DNA of 64,000 bases, taken from positions 1,512,001-1,576,000 of the forward strand of contig NZ_CP162130.1 of the NCBI RefSeq assembly GCF_040833975.1. The letters run 5' to 3'. The translations under genes were made by a program, and so were the position numbers. Positions 50,938-63,918 of the stretch are shown here, piece by piece. Each line of letters begins with the position of its first letter. Position 1 is the stretch's first letter. A model generated the notes under the pieces. That model did not search any database. It had not been told where the DNA came from and saw nothing but the letters and a program-made list of their open reading frames with translations. This DNA is from Leptospira sp. WS92.C1. Lineage in GTDB: Bacteria > Spirochaetota > Leptospiria > Leptospirales > Leptospiraceae.

Positions 50938-52332
50938 TTACAATCTTTCGAACAACCAAGTCCTGAGTTGAGAGACTGGAATTCTTTCCTGAGACATACT
51001 GTCCCTTTCTCTCACGGTTACGGTATCATCCTTGAGAGTATCATAATCTACTGTTATACAATACGGAGTGCCGATTTCGTCCTGTCTTCTGTATCGTTTT
51101 CCGATCGCGCCGCCGTCGTCGTATTCTATGTTGCCGAGTTTCGCGAGTTCTGCAAAGATCTCTCTGGATTTTTCGGGAAGTCCGTCTTTTTTCATCAGAG
51201 GAAACACGGCGGCTTTTACGGGCGCGATCTTTGGGGAAAAGCGAAGTACGGTTCTAATTTCTCCGTCGGGAAGTTTTTCCTCTTCGTATGCATTTGCAAC
51301 CACAGCGAGAAACAGTCGATTTACACCTAACGCGGGTTCTACGACATACGGAACGAATTTTTTATTCTGAACCTGATCTTGGTATTTCAGATCCTCTCCG
51401 GAATGTTTCTGGTGCTGATTTAGATCGTAATCGGTTCTGGAGGCGATTCCCCACAATTCTCCCCAGCCGAAATTGTATTTAAATTCAATATCGGATGTAC
51501 CTTCGCTGTAAAAGGACAATTCTTCCTTGTCGTGTTCTCTGATTCTCAGATTTTCTTTTTTGATTCCGACCTGATCCGTGAGCCAGCTCATGCAATAATC
51601 CACCCAATGAGTAAACCATTCTTTTTGGGTTCCGGGTTCGCAGAAAAATTCCATCTCCATCTGTTCGAACTCTCTGGTTCTAAATACGAATTGACGAGCC
51701 ATGATTTCGTTACGAAAGGATTTTCCGATCTGAGCGATTCCAAAGGGAATCTTTCTTCTCGTTGTGGAGACGACATTTTTAAAATTTAAAAAGATACCTT
51801 GTGCGGTTTCGGGACGCAGATAGATGTCTAACGCGTCTTCCGCGCTCGCTCCGTGGGAAGTTTTGAACATGAGATTGAAGTCTCTTGCTTCCGTAAACGT
51901 TCCTCGTTGTCCGCAATTGGGACAGGCGAAATTATTTTCCTTGATGACCTCGTTCATTTTTTCAAGGTTCAAACCGGTCGCAAAACCTTCCCCTTTTTGA
52001 TCTTCCAGAAACTTATCCGCCCGGATTCGGGTCTTACAATTCTTACAATCGATCAAAGGATCGGTAAAGTTGGAAACGTGTCCGGATGCTTCCCATACCT
52101 TTGGATTGAGAAGGATGGAGGAATCCAGCCCGACCACGTCTTCTCTTAAGTGAACAAAATGTTTCCACCAGAGTTGTTTTAGATTTTGAAGAAGTTCGAC
52201 CCCATATGGACCGTAATCGAAGGTATTGGAGAGTCCTCCGTAAATTTCGGAACCTGGGTATACAAATCCTCTGCGTTTACAGACGGATACAATTTCCTTC
52301 AAAGAGGAATCGAGACTTTCTTTCTTTTCCAT
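50938..52332 (-). CDS. glyQS: Glycyl-tRNA synthetase, homodimeric class II type
   Basis: The protein has 464 residues, the expected length for the alpha2 enzyme. The N-terminus holds RRGFVYPGSEIYGGLSNTFDYGPYG. Two Cys pairs (CKNCKT, CPNCGQ) likely bind zinc. Class II motif 2 is FGIAQIGKSFRNEI with FRTREFEQMEMEFF; motif 3 is EPALGVNRLFLAV. The anticodon-binding domain occupies the C-terminus (PVKAAVFPLMKKDG, GTPYCITVDYDTLKDDTVTV). It charges tRNA-Gly in the cytoplasm and is essential. Divergent from the next gene. Confidence 0.97.
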   Translation of the reverse strand: MEKKESLDSSLKEIVSVCKRRGFVYPGSEIYGGLSNTFDYGPYGVELLQNLKQLWWKHFVHLREDVVGLDSSILLNPKVWEASGHVSNFTDPLIDCKNCKTRIRADKFLEDQKGEGFATGLNLEKMNEVIKENNFACPNCGQRGTFTEARDFNLMFKTSHGASAEDALDIYLRPETAQGIFLNFKNVVSTTRRKIPFGIAQIGKSFRNEIMARQFVFRTREFEQMEMEFFCEPGTQKEWFTHWVDYCMSWLTDQVGIKKENLRIREHDKEELSFYSEGTSDIEFKYNFGWGELWGIASRTDYDLNQHQKHSGEDLKYQDQVQNKKFVPYVVEPALGVNRLFLAVVANAYEEEKLPDGEIRTVLRFSPKIAPVKAAVFPLMKKDGLPEKSREIFAELAKLGNIEYDDGGAIGKRYRRQDEIGTPYCITVDYDTLKDDTVTVRERDSMSQERIPVSQLRTWLFERL

Positions 52333-52470
52333 GAGTCCAGAATTCTGTTCCGGATTCCGGAATAAAGTATTTTAATTCTCTCTTTCGATGTATTTCTTGT
52401 TTGCCTAAGTCACTTCCTCGGGTCCAATGGTTGATAGAAATTCGATTTGCAGTGTCTAAGGAGACCTTGC

Positions 52471-54129
52471 CTGAAAAAGAAATTAGTCATCTTCGGTGTC
52501 AATTTTTTATCCTGGAGCTCCCCGTTTTTGGGGTTGGGAATCTTTTTCCCTCTGGGAGTTTTATTTGCGTTTCCCAAAGGCAAAGAGATTCGTTCTTCCG
52601 CTTTCGGTTCGCTTCTCTTTCAGATTTTCTGTTGGAGTATTTTATATCCTTTAGAAATCTCCGCGATCCTATTCCCTCCGGTCGAGGCGCTTGTGCGTTC
52701 CTTGGTTACCGATTTAGGGGAATGGTTGATCGGATTTTACGTCGTAGTCGGTATGGTTCTTTTAGTCGCTCACGGCATTGCGATCCGAAAAGAAAGGGCG
52801 CGGTTGTCAAAATTCTCCAAAGGTCCTTATCTTGAAGAAGAAAAGATAGAACGAATTCATTATAAAATTCTGGTTCTTCTTGCGGCCGGTTATCTCACTT
52901 CCAAACTCGTATTTCAAGATCCGTATCGATTGGAATACGGTCAGTTGGGAATTTTAGAAGACAGCTTTTTGTATTTTTTCTCGATCGTAATCGCGGGGGA
53001 TTCTCTCTTGAGTAGAGGGAAACAATTCTTTTTATTTCGAAGACCTTGGAAGATCTTTGAAAGACACGCGCGTGTCGCCAAGTTTTCCGGTTTTACGGGA
53101 GAATGGGGTCTCAGAAAACAAACCTATGCGAAACTCAGAGATTGGATCTTTCCCGGTTGGGGGCATATTTATCTCGGAAATCTTTGGAAAGGATTTTCAA
53201 TCCTGTTTTTGTATCTTCTACTTTTGCTTTTTTTAGCGACCGCGTTTTTTTCCTGGTTGGAGCCCGCGGATGGAATTCGATTTCTGATGTCCATGGGACT
53301 GAAACCCGGGGTAAGAGATCAAAAATTCTTTCAGATCACATCCAGTTTTATTCCCGTTCTTGTGATTTTTGCGGGAATCATAGGCGTTCACTTTCTTTCC
53401 CGATTTCTTCTCAAACGATCCTTTCAGACAGCTCCGGAAGAAGCGAATGCAAAAACGATTTTTATCGGTAATGTATCTTACAGTTTGCTTTTGCATTTCA
53501 TTTTAATCTCTCTGATTTTGATCATTCCGGTTACTCTTCAGAGAAAGAAGGAGCAAAAAGAACAAGAAAGACAAAGAACTCATTTTACTCCCGAAAATTT
53601 GGAGTTTTACTTTATCGATCCCAATCTTCCCGACGAGGTGCAAGGACTCAATGGAGGAGTGGTTTCCGGAACGGAAACGCCCACCCAGAAAGAAGGGGAG
53701 AAAATTCCCGATGATAAACCCTCGGAAGAGGGTAGGGTCAAAGGAGAAGTCAAGCAGGTTCGCGGAAAAAAATTACCCTCCACGTATTCCAATTATATCT
53801 CCGCGAAGATGAGAGGTCCCGAATCTTTTATGGAATACTGGAGACGAGCTCCGCGGAATTACTCTTCGGTGGTCGCTTATACGATCACTCCGGACGGAGA
53901 GGTTGTGGATGTAGACTTGGTGGAAGCATCCGGTTATCCGGAACAGGATCAAATGACCTTGGAATTGATCGAAAGTCTTTCTCCTCTTATGCCTCCGCCG
54001 GGAACCAAGGGTTATGTTCGAGTCACCGAACTTTTTTGGAACGGAAGTATCGATCCGGAAGCGATGCCCACCCAATTGCAGAAGGAATTGGTGATGATGT
54101 ATGACGGACGTTATATGGAGGAATTATGA
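52471..54129 (+). CDS. Membrane protein with TonB-like C-terminal domain (apparent CTG start)
   Basis: The protein has 552 residues from CTG at 52471. A strong AAGGAG lies exactly 7 nt upstream of this CTG. The only other in-frame start nearby, TTG at 52447, lies before that Shine-Dalgarno. The first 340 residues carry about eight helices, with the soluble motif WIFPGWGHIYLGNLWKGFSI. After a last helix (about 345-365) comes a Glu/Lys/Pro-rich periplasmic linker. The final domain has SSVVAYTITPDGEVVDVDLV and GYPEQDQMTLELIESLSPL, the pattern of TonB C-terminal domains. It may transduce energy or anchor to envelope partners. Overlaps the PrsW gene by 4 bp. Confidence 0.75.
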   Translation: MKKKLVIFGVNFLSWSSPFLGLGIFFPLGVLFAFPKGKEIRSSAFGSLLFQIFCWSILYPLEISAILFPPVEALVRSLVTDLGEWLIGFYVVVGMVLLVAHGIAIRKERARLSKFSKGPYLEEEKIERIHYKILVLLAAGYLTSKLVFQDPYRLEYGQLGILEDSFLYFFSIVIAGDSLLSRGKQFFLFRRPWKIFERHARVAKFSGFTGEWGLRKQTYAKLRDWIFPGWGHIYLGNLWKGFSILFLYLLLLLFLATAFFSWLEPADGIRFLMSMGLKPGVRDQKFFQITSSFIPVLVIFAGIIGVHFLSRFLLKRSFQTAPEEANAKTIFIGNVSYSLLLHFILISLILIIPVTLQRKKEQKEQERQRTHFTPENLEFYFIDPNLPDEVQGLNGGVVSGTETPTQKEGEKIPDDKPSEEGRVKGEVKQVRGKKLPSTYSNYISAKMRGPESFMEYWRRAPRNYSSVVAYTITPDGEVVDVDLVEASGYPEQDQMTLELIESLSPLMPPPGTKGYVRVTELFWNGSIDPEAMPTQLQKELVMMYDGRYMEEL

Positions 54130-54892
54130 GTTCGGAAGTGGTTCTTCTGGGATTTTTATCCATTCTTCCTTGGGGATTTTTTTTGATCCTTTTGTTTCCG
54201 GGCAAACACACACCGCAAAGAGTTTTCTTAATTATTCTTGCTCTCTTTTTGGGATATCTTTCCACGGAGATCGTTTTGAAATTACATCCGATTTTTTGGC
54301 CGGATGTAAAGATGGCTGCACCCAAACGAAGCGGGCACATTCTCACTCAAACGGCGCATATCGCGTTTATCCAAGCCGGTATGATGGAAGAATTTTGTAA
54401 GGGAATTTTGATTTTGTTCTCCGGACTTCTTTTGGCATTCGATTGGAGGGATTATACGTTTCGAAAAGAGATGGTTTTGATCGGCGGGTTTGTGGCGCTC
54501 GGCTTTGCGGGAATTGAAAACACGAATTATATTTTTTCAGCAAAGGAAGAAGACAGGATCGCTATGTTTGTAGGGAGGACGGTTCGTTCTTCCAATGCGC
54601 ACTTTCTCATCAATCTTTGTTTTGCTCTGGCCTTTGTAAAATCCAATCTTAGGGCCGCCAAGGATCGTCCCTTGTATCTCTTTTTGGCCTTTCTTCTCGC
54701 GGTTGCTCAGCACGGACTTTTTAATTTTTTTGTGATTCCTCAGTCGCGTTTTGGGGGATGGCTTTCCTCGGCTCTTTTTATCGGAATCTGGGTTTGGATC
54801 GTAAAAGACTTCCGCACTTTCATCACTGAGAATGAAATCCTGGATGACACATCGGTCCAGGCGGAAATTTTGGATGAGACCCGGGAAACAAC

Positions 54893-54896
<4 letters not shown>
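54126..54896 (+). CDS. PrsW family intramembrane metalloprotease
   Basis: The protein has 256 residues and about eight helices. Catalytic signatures are FIQAGMMEEFCKG (Glu-Glu-x-x-Lys), GFAGIENTNYI, SSNAHFLINLCFA and VAQHGLFNFFVI (final His), as in PrsW/CAAX-type intramembrane proteases. PrsW relatives cleave membrane proteins such as anti-sigma factors. Its coupling (ATGA overlap) to the TonB-like membrane protein suggests that this neighbour is a partner or substrate, which is inference. Ends by overlapping the prmA start. Confidence 0.87.
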
Positions 54897-55795
<899 letters not shown>

Positions 55796-55799
55796 ACCA

Positions 55800-56786
55800 A
55801 TGAAACACTACGACGTATTTGGAGTCGGAAACGCACTCGTCGATATTTTAGTCCCCACGGAAGACGTATTTATCAAACGTCTCGGTTTTGATAAGGGAAT
55901 CATGACTCTCGTGGACGCTGAAAAACAAGGAGAAGTTTTGACCGCCCTCGAAGACAGCAAGAGGGAACTTCGTTCCGGAGGAAGCGCGGCCAATACGATG
56001 ATCGCGATCGCCAATTCGGGAGGAACCGGAACCTATACCGGAAAGGTTTCTAAGGACACTTACGGAGAATTTTATAAAAAGGACATGGAGAATGCGGGGA
56101 TTTTTTTTGAAGTCGCTCCCGAAGATCAAGGACATACCGGAACTTGTGTAGTGCTCACGACCCCCGATGCGGAGAGGACGATGCTGACACACTTGGGAAT
56201 TTCCATCACATTACAAAAATCGGATATTGATGTGGATAAGCTTAAGGCTTCCTCGGTTTCCTATATAGAAGGATATCTCTGGGACGGACAAGGAACCAAA
56301 GAGGCTTCTCTTTTTGCGATGGAAGAATCCAAAAAAAACGGGGTTAAGGTCGCTTACACATACAGCGATCCGTTTTGTGTCAACCGTTCCAGAGAAGAGT
56401 TTATTCGTTTAACAAAGGACTACTTTGATATCGTATTCTGCAACGCGGAAGAAGCAAAGGCTCTTTCCCAAAAAGAGGACAAGATCGAAGCCCTGAAATT
56501 GATCGCCGGCCTTTCCCCTCTCGTGTTTATGACGGATTCAGCAAACGGAGCTTATTTTGCGGAGAATGGAACGATTTCTCACGTGGAAGGATTTCCCGTA
56601 AAACCGATCGATACCACTGGAGCTGGAGATTGTTTTGCCGCGGGAGTTCTCTATGGACTGACTCACGGATTCAGTTTGGAAAGGTCCACTCGTTGGGGAA
56701 ATTACGTGGCCTCAAGAATCGTTCAAGAAATCGGACCTCGACTCGGAGTGAAGCTGATGGGACGTCAGGACGAGATTTTAAAGTGA
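55800..56786 (+). CDS. PfkB family carbohydrate kinase, probably adenosine kinase
   Basis: The protein has 328 residues. VFGVGNALVDILV at the N-terminus, RSGGSAANTMIAIANSGG (substrate loop), GTCVVLTTPDAERTM and IDTTGAGDCFAAGVLYG (anion hole and catalytic Asp) are the PfkB/adenosine-kinase signatures. It phosphorylates a sugar or nucleoside with ATP; adenosine is the best guess from the overall layout. It begins 4 bp after prmA and ends the coupled four-gene cluster. Confidence 0.88.
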   Translation: MKHYDVFGVGNALVDILVPTEDVFIKRLGFDKGIMTLVDAEKQGEVLTALEDSKRELRSGGSAANTMIAIANSGGTGTYTGKVSKDTYGEFYKKDMENAGIFFEVAPEDQGHTGTCVVLTTPDAERTMLTHLGISITLQKSDIDVDKLKASSVSYIEGYLWDGQGTKEASLFAMEESKKNGVKVAYTYSDPFCVNRSREEFIRLTKDYFDIVFCNAEEAKALSQKEDKIEALKLIAGLSPLVFMTDSANGAYFAENGTISHVEGFPVKPIDTTGAGDCFAAGVLYGLTHGFSLERSTRWGNYVASRIVQEIGPRLGVKLMGRQDEILK

Positions 56787-56792
56787 GGGTTG

Positions 56793-56814
56793 TTGCATTG
56801 GTTACTCAGTGCAA
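56793..56814 (+). terminator. Possible terminator hairpin after the kinase gene
   Basis: TTGCATTG (56793-56800) pairs with CAGTGCAA (56807-56814) with one G-T pair and a 6-nt loop. The hairpin sits directly after the stop codon but has only a short pyrimidine-rich tail. Confidence 0.45.
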
Positions 56815-56835
56815 TGCCTCTCTATGAGTTGTAAT

Positions 56836-56891
56836 GAAGGGGAAAGCCTTCCCCTCGCTTCAGACGCATTCGCGTCTTTCGCTACCCCTTC
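56836..56891. repeat. Structured intergenic element with nested hairpins
   Basis: Outer arms GAAGGGG (56836-56842) and CCCCTTC (56885-56891) are complementary. Inside are AAGGGGAA-AGCC-TTCCCCT and AGACGC-ATTC-GCGTCT. Together they can form a multi-branched fold. It resembles a small dispersed palindromic element rather than a gene. Confidence 0.45.
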
Positions 56892-57419
56892 TCCGGGCAA
56901 TCTTATCTTTTTCAAAGCCCGGACCCGATTCCGTGAACAATTTTTATTCAGTTCCTAAAAGGGTTGATGTTAGGAATTCTACTTTACAAAAATTGAATCT
57001 TCTGTTAGAAGAAAATTCGTTGAATTTCTACACCACCAGCCAACGCGGGGAAAACGTAACACAAAGCTTTCCTGCCGAGGCCTCTTGTATGAAAAGACTC
57101 TCGGAATTTCAATATCAAATCATTTTATCATTCTGATTCTTTATGAATTTTAAGGAAACGTTTTGAATTCTATTTTCTAATTTTCCTAAAAGATTTTAAA
57201 AACGGTCGATTTCATTTGTTTCGATCAGAAGTAAAGATCTTTCCGTGATTTTACTTTAAGGCGGACTTTAAGTCCGGAATCAAGAGTTTTTTAGTGAAGA
57301 CAGTTTGTCGGAACAAATAAAACCATTTGAAAATTAGGATTGACGAATGCATCAATTCGGATTTGTTTCCACATCGAAATCGATGAATCTGCAAAAAAAT
57401 TCTATCAAAACCTTTCTAA
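56892..57419. other. AT-rich intergenic region
   Basis: Only broken frames are present (for example one ending at 57136 and one from 57340), none with a ribosome-binding site. The repeat at 57242-57318 lies here. Confidence 0.45.
57242..57318. repeat. Dispersed intergenic repeat with hairpin, copy 2
   Basis: TCCGTGATTTTAC, then the hairpin CGGACTT-T-AAGTCCG (57262-57276), then TTTGTCGGAACAAAT, in the same order as at 50777-50850. The hairpin arms differ between copies while pairing is kept. Confidence 0.6.
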
Positions 57420-57683
57420 CAAGAACTCTGTTTGCCGATTTGTCTTTTCATCTCTTTCGAACTTTTTTCGAACGAAGGACTTTTTCCTGAGTCTACGGAA
57501 AAAGTCTTCTTCATTCATCCTGATTTTATTTCTAACGGTTTTGATTTTCCAGCGGGAATTCCCAACGCGAAAGGATATATCGACAAACAATCGTTTGGTA
57601 TAAATATCTTGTCCCAAAACCTCAACTTCGACAAACTCAAAGGATTGAAATTTGGATGTCTTTCGATTGGCGTTTTTAGTTAA
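57420..57683 (+). pseudogene. N-terminal relic of an M23 metallopeptidase gene
   Basis: The frame reads STEKVFFIHPDFISNGFDFP, then AGIPNAKGYIDKQSFGIN. This closely resembles the segment just before the active site of leptospiral M23 (LytM-type) peptidases (FDFPVG-P-GKGYYNAQPFG). The expected continuation HLGEDWN with zinc ligands is absent; instead the frame runs into NILSQNLNFDKL and stops. The break coincides with TTGTCCCAAAAC, a core of the dispersed intragenic repeat. Confidence 0.55.
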
Positions 57684-57766
57684 TTGCGCTATTTTTTAGT
57701 TTTGCTAAAAATTAAATTTTAACGCTTCGCTACAATTCAAGTAATTCGTTCGCTAAGAATCGGCAG

Positions 57767-59056
57767 TTAAGGACAAGTCAGGCTGACTTGAACTTCCGAA
57801 CGAGGGGCGTTTTCCGGAACATGAAACGTGGTTTCGCGAATGGTAGATTCGGGATAACCGTCTACTTTTGCAACGTCCCCCAAACAGCGAATTCTATACT
57901 CCCCGGGATGAATGTATTTCATTCTGGTCTGAGCTCCCTGAACCGGAGAAGAGATCAGGGGAAGTTTGTTTGCAATTTCGGTCTCCGCTAAACGATACAC
58001 TCCGTAGTAATGAGTCGTGGACGCGGTTCCGCCTAACACTAACAGACTGGATGCAATTTCCGGGCGAATGATTCTGGATCGGAGCAAAAGGCCGCCGCCC
58101 ATGTCCGATTCCCCTTTGTGATCGGAATCCCCCTTCCAATCGCTGATCGATACCAAGGTTCGAGCGCCGCCCAATCCGGTTACGTAAGAATGGATCATCA
58201 GATTCTCTTTTAGGTTCATTCTTACCTCCAAGATATATGGATCAAAGCCCGGATGAACGATCATATCCTGATCTCCGTTATCCGCTTTGTAAAGAAGAGG
58301 AAACACAAGCGGAGGAAAAGCCGTTTTTGTGGTGGAGTCCGCCCCGGGTCTGTAGCTCAGACGGGGGACGATGTTCAAACCCGGAACTCTATAGTTATCA
58401 AATAAAGTCAGATTGGAAAAAGTAAGTCCGGGCTCAGTCGCCCAAGCTGTGACAAGGGAACGCAAATACAAACCGGTATAATAAAACTGGACCGGGCCGT
58501 TTCCAAATGCACCCCAGTCGGTTGCGGAAGTAGGATCATTGGAAGGATACGCGACTCCTTCTCCGTTAAAAAATTGAACGGCTTTGAATTCACCTTCGTT
58601 CAAACGACAGGAGTTTGAATTTGTTGTATAAGGAGTCGTACAAAAAACCTGGCGATTCGGTGCGATTTCATCCCAGAATTTTTTGGTATCTTTTACGTTC
58701 TTGATCAAACTCAGATCAATGAGGCCTTGCTCGTATTTGGTAGACATCCGGATCTCGCCGATATCGATAAAGATCGGAAGATTCTGAGCCAAAGGTACGC
58801 CTGTGAGATCAAAGGCAGGATCTAGTCCGGCTCCGGTATCATCCAAATAGATTTGTCCGCTTCCGTTTGAATACGCCGAAAAAGGAATCGGATTATCGGT
58901 GGCATACGTTCCCTTGGCGAGCAAAAGCATTCTTTGATTGAAGAGTGTGCTGATCACAGGATCTCGGGAACCGTTTCCCTGCCAATCCCCGACTTTGCAG
59001 AATGAGATTAAAAAAGTGAAAAGTATCAGGATAGAAAAAAATACCAATCGTCTCAT
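57767..59056 (-). CDS. Lipoprotein of unknown function
   Basis: The protein has 429 residues. The N-terminus MRRLVFFSILILFTFLISFC is a lipoprotein signal with Cys20. The mature part is Gly/Thr/Asn-rich and beta-like (YSNGSGQIYLDDTGAGLDP, IGEIRMSTKYEQGLI), with four further Cys. No domain is recognised. Its ATG overlaps the stop of the upstream outer-membrane-protein gene (ATGA), so both are translated together. A surface-exposed or periplasmic partner of that barrel is plausible. Confidence 0.78.
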   Translation of the reverse strand: MRRLVFFSILILFTFLISFCKVGDWQGNGSRDPVISTLFNQRMLLLAKGTYATDNPIPFSAYSNGSGQIYLDDTGAGLDPAFDLTGVPLAQNLPIFIDIGEIRMSTKYEQGLIDLSLIKNVKDTKKFWDEIAPNRQVFCTTPYTTNSNSCRLNEGEFKAVQFFNGEGVAYPSNDPTSATDWGAFGNGPVQFYYTGLYLRSLVTAWATEPGLTFSNLTLFDNYRVPGLNIVPRLSYRPGADSTTKTAFPPLVFPLLYKADNGDQDMIVHPGFDPYILEVRMNLKENLMIHSYVTGLGGARTLVSISDWKGDSDHKGESDMGGGLLLRSRIIRPEIASSLLVLGGTASTTHYYGVYRLAETEIANKLPLISSPVQGAQTRMKYIHPGEYRIRCLGDVAKVDGYPESTIRETTFHVPENAPRSEVQVSLTCP

Positions 59057-59880
59057 AAGAACACACTCACCATTAAACCAAATTGGAAGAATTCCGTATC
59101 CACAACCCGATAATAATTCGGATTGGTTAACCTTGAATCGGAATAGGGACTTGCATAGTAGTATTTGGATTCTTCCGGAGCGTCCAAATTGGACTCGTAG
59201 ATTTTATTGTAATCGACTCGAAGTCCGATTCGGATCTTTTTTCCGGCCACAAAACTGGTTTCCAAACCGATGAGGACCATCGGATCCCAACGGGAAGTAT
59301 TGGAAGGTCTTGCGACCACGAAGGCTTCTCCGCCTCCCGCTCTGACGATAAAGGAGATGGGAAGATCGATCGGAATTTTATAACCTAACGCTAAATAGAC
59401 GGGAATGGTGGTGAGAGCTCTTTCTGTTGCGGAAAGATAGTTGGCGTAAAAAGCGCCCATCTCGAGATAAAAAATCCAGGGCCAGGGAATTCTAAAAAAG
59501 AACCCGCCGCCGAGAGTGGTGTCTAAATATTTCTGTGTTTCGCTACCGGGCCAGGGATTCGAAGCCCCTATCCAAACACCAACTTCGGATTTACGATTGT
59601 CGTAGTAACCGCTTTCGGATTTTTCCTCCGATTCCTGTTCCTCGACCTCCGTTTCTTCGTCTTCCTTTGTGACGATTCCGCTCGAAGGAAGATTTCCGGA
59701 TTGAGCGATAAATTTGGGAATCCAATGCGAGAAGAATGAATTTTTGCCAGGATTGGGTTGATAGCCGCCGAGCATTTCAAAAACGTTCGGTTTTTTTGGA
59801 GAAGAGAAAAGGATTCCAGGAAGAATCGCAATCGAAACAAAAACCGCACGTTTTGCTGCAATGGGGAACGAGGAGAACAT
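59053..59880 (-). CDS. Predicted outer-membrane beta-barrel protein
   Basis: The protein has 275 residues with a signal peptide (AVFVSIAILPGILFSS). An acidic linker (EDEETEVEEQESEEKSES, about 73-90) precedes eight or more amphipathic strands (LGGGFFFRIPWPWIFYLEMG, GLRVDYNKIY). The C-terminus FFQFGLMVSVFL fits insertion by BamA. No family name. It starts 2 bp after truA and overlaps the downstream lipoprotein gene. Confidence 0.75.
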   Translation of the reverse strand: MFSSFPIAAKRAVFVSIAILPGILFSSPKKPNVFEMLGGYQPNPGKNSFFSHWIPKFIAQSGNLPSSGIVTKEDEETEVEEQESEEKSESGYYDNRKSEVGVWIGASNPWPGSETQKYLDTTLGGGFFFRIPWPWIFYLEMGAFYANYLSATERALTTIPVYLALGYKIPIDLPISFIVRAGGGEAFVVARPSNTSRWDPMVLIGLETSFVAGKKIRIGLRVDYNKIYESNLDAPEESKYYYASPYSDSRLTNPNYYRVVDTEFFQFGLMVSVFL

Positions 59881-59882
59881 GA

Positions 59883-61558
<1,676 letters not shown>

Positions 61559-61705
61559 ATTCTAAATCTAAAGAAAACCCGAAAAAAACGGTTTTGGGCT
61601 GTCAATTCGGACACCATTCTAACCGATAGAGTAGGAAGAAAAGCAATAATTTCTATGTTGGTCCGGCCTACAAAAGACCGGAAAAACTGATTGAAAGGTT
61701 AACCG

Positions 61706-62827
<1,122 letters not shown>

Positions 62828-62907
62828 TCGTTTCGTTTTGAACAAAGGTTCGCTCCGAACTGACTTCGAAATTTCGGAAAGAATCGGCCGAATTGTTCTT
62901 CGGTAAA

Positions 62908-62940
62908 CAAAAAAGCCCGTCTCAAAAACGGGCTTTTTTG
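62908..62940 (+). terminator. Rho-independent terminator
   Basis: CAAAAAAGCCCGT pairs with ACGGGCTTTTTTG around a 7-nt loop, and the 3' arm carries six T residues. It ends the helical secreted-protein transcript. Confidence 0.9.
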
Positions 62941-63069
62941 TTATTGTTTGCCAAAATTCAGATTTCTAGTTTCAGGAGATAAGGCCGTAAGATCTTTTTT
63001 CTCAAGAAAAAGGATAAACGATCCAGGGCAAACCCGGTGTTTGCTACGGCAGCATTTGGGACGGTTTCT

Positions 63070-63918
63070 ATGAAAACTAGCTTTTCTAAAAACGGAATCC
63101 TTCAAAAAATTGCTCCCAATATGAATCCATTGAAATTTATGGAGAGCCGATTAGGTCACTTTCCGAAATCCTATCGTAGGATTGTTTTAAAAACGTATTT
63201 GATCACGCTTCCTCTCGTATTCAGTTGGGCGTTTCCGAGCTTGATCGCGGGATTGTTTTTTGCGCTGATTCGGAATCTGGATCGAAAGAATTTAGCATTC
63301 TTAAAAGGATCCGCAACTTGGGGTGGGGCCGTTCAGTGGATGACCGGTACTAAATTTTTGAAGTTAGGCGAAATTCACATTCCGACCAAAGGCCATATGA
63401 TTTTTATCAATCACGTAAACGAACTCGATTTTCCGTATGATTGTTTGGTGGTAAACAAACCCTATTTGGCAAACCAAGTGATCAAAAAAACTTTGATCGC
63501 ATACTGGTGGATGAAGGCCATGGGGTCTCAGGTATTCGAATCGTCCAAAGCGGCGACGATCGCGGTTTCGGTCCGAAATCTGCTCAAGGGATTGAATAAA
63601 ACCTCCTTTATCGTTTATCCCGAGGGTCATAATACCTACAGCGAAGAGATTCGCCCGATGCAAAAGGGAATGATCAAACTCGCGTATGAAAATAAGATTC
63701 CCGTGGTTATTGTTTTAAAATCGGGACTTACCGGATATCAAATCGCTGAAAGCGGATTTACAATCGCCTATAAACAAATCGGAACCTATGATCCGACTCA
63801 GTTTTCAACCTGGGAGGAATTTCGAGATTTTCTGTTTGAAACAATGACCAAGGAAAAGAAAGCGTTAGACGTTTTGATCTCGTCCGAAATAAAAAAAGAT
63901 ATGGTACTGACATCTTGA
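63070..63918 (+). CDS. 1-acyl-glycerol-3-phosphate acyltransferase (PlsC-like)
   Basis: From the ATG at 63070 the protein has 282 residues. A membrane helix (about 48-70) precedes the acyltransferase motifs NHVNELDF (His-x4-Asp), [12 protein letters not shown] (Glu-Gly motif) and PVVIVLKSG. It should acylate lysophosphatidic acid or a similar acceptor at the inner membrane. GGGACGG precedes the start. Its stop overlaps the TTG start of the next gene (TTGA), linking phospholipid and acyl-CoA metabolism. Confidence 0.87.
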   Translation: MKTSFSKNGILQKIAPNMNPLKFMESRLGHFPKSYRRIVLKTYLITLPLVFSWAFPSLIAGLFFALIRNLDRKNLAFLKGSATWGGAVQWMTGTKFLKLGEIHIPTKGHMIFINHVNELDFPYDCLVVNKPYLANQVIKKTLIAYWWMKAMGSQVFESSKAATIAVSVRNLLKGLNKTSFIVYPEGHNTYSEEIRPMQKGMIKLAYENKIPVVIVLKSGLTGYQIAESGFTIAYKQIGTYDPTQFSTWEEFRDFLFETMTKEKKALDVLISSEIKKDMVLTS

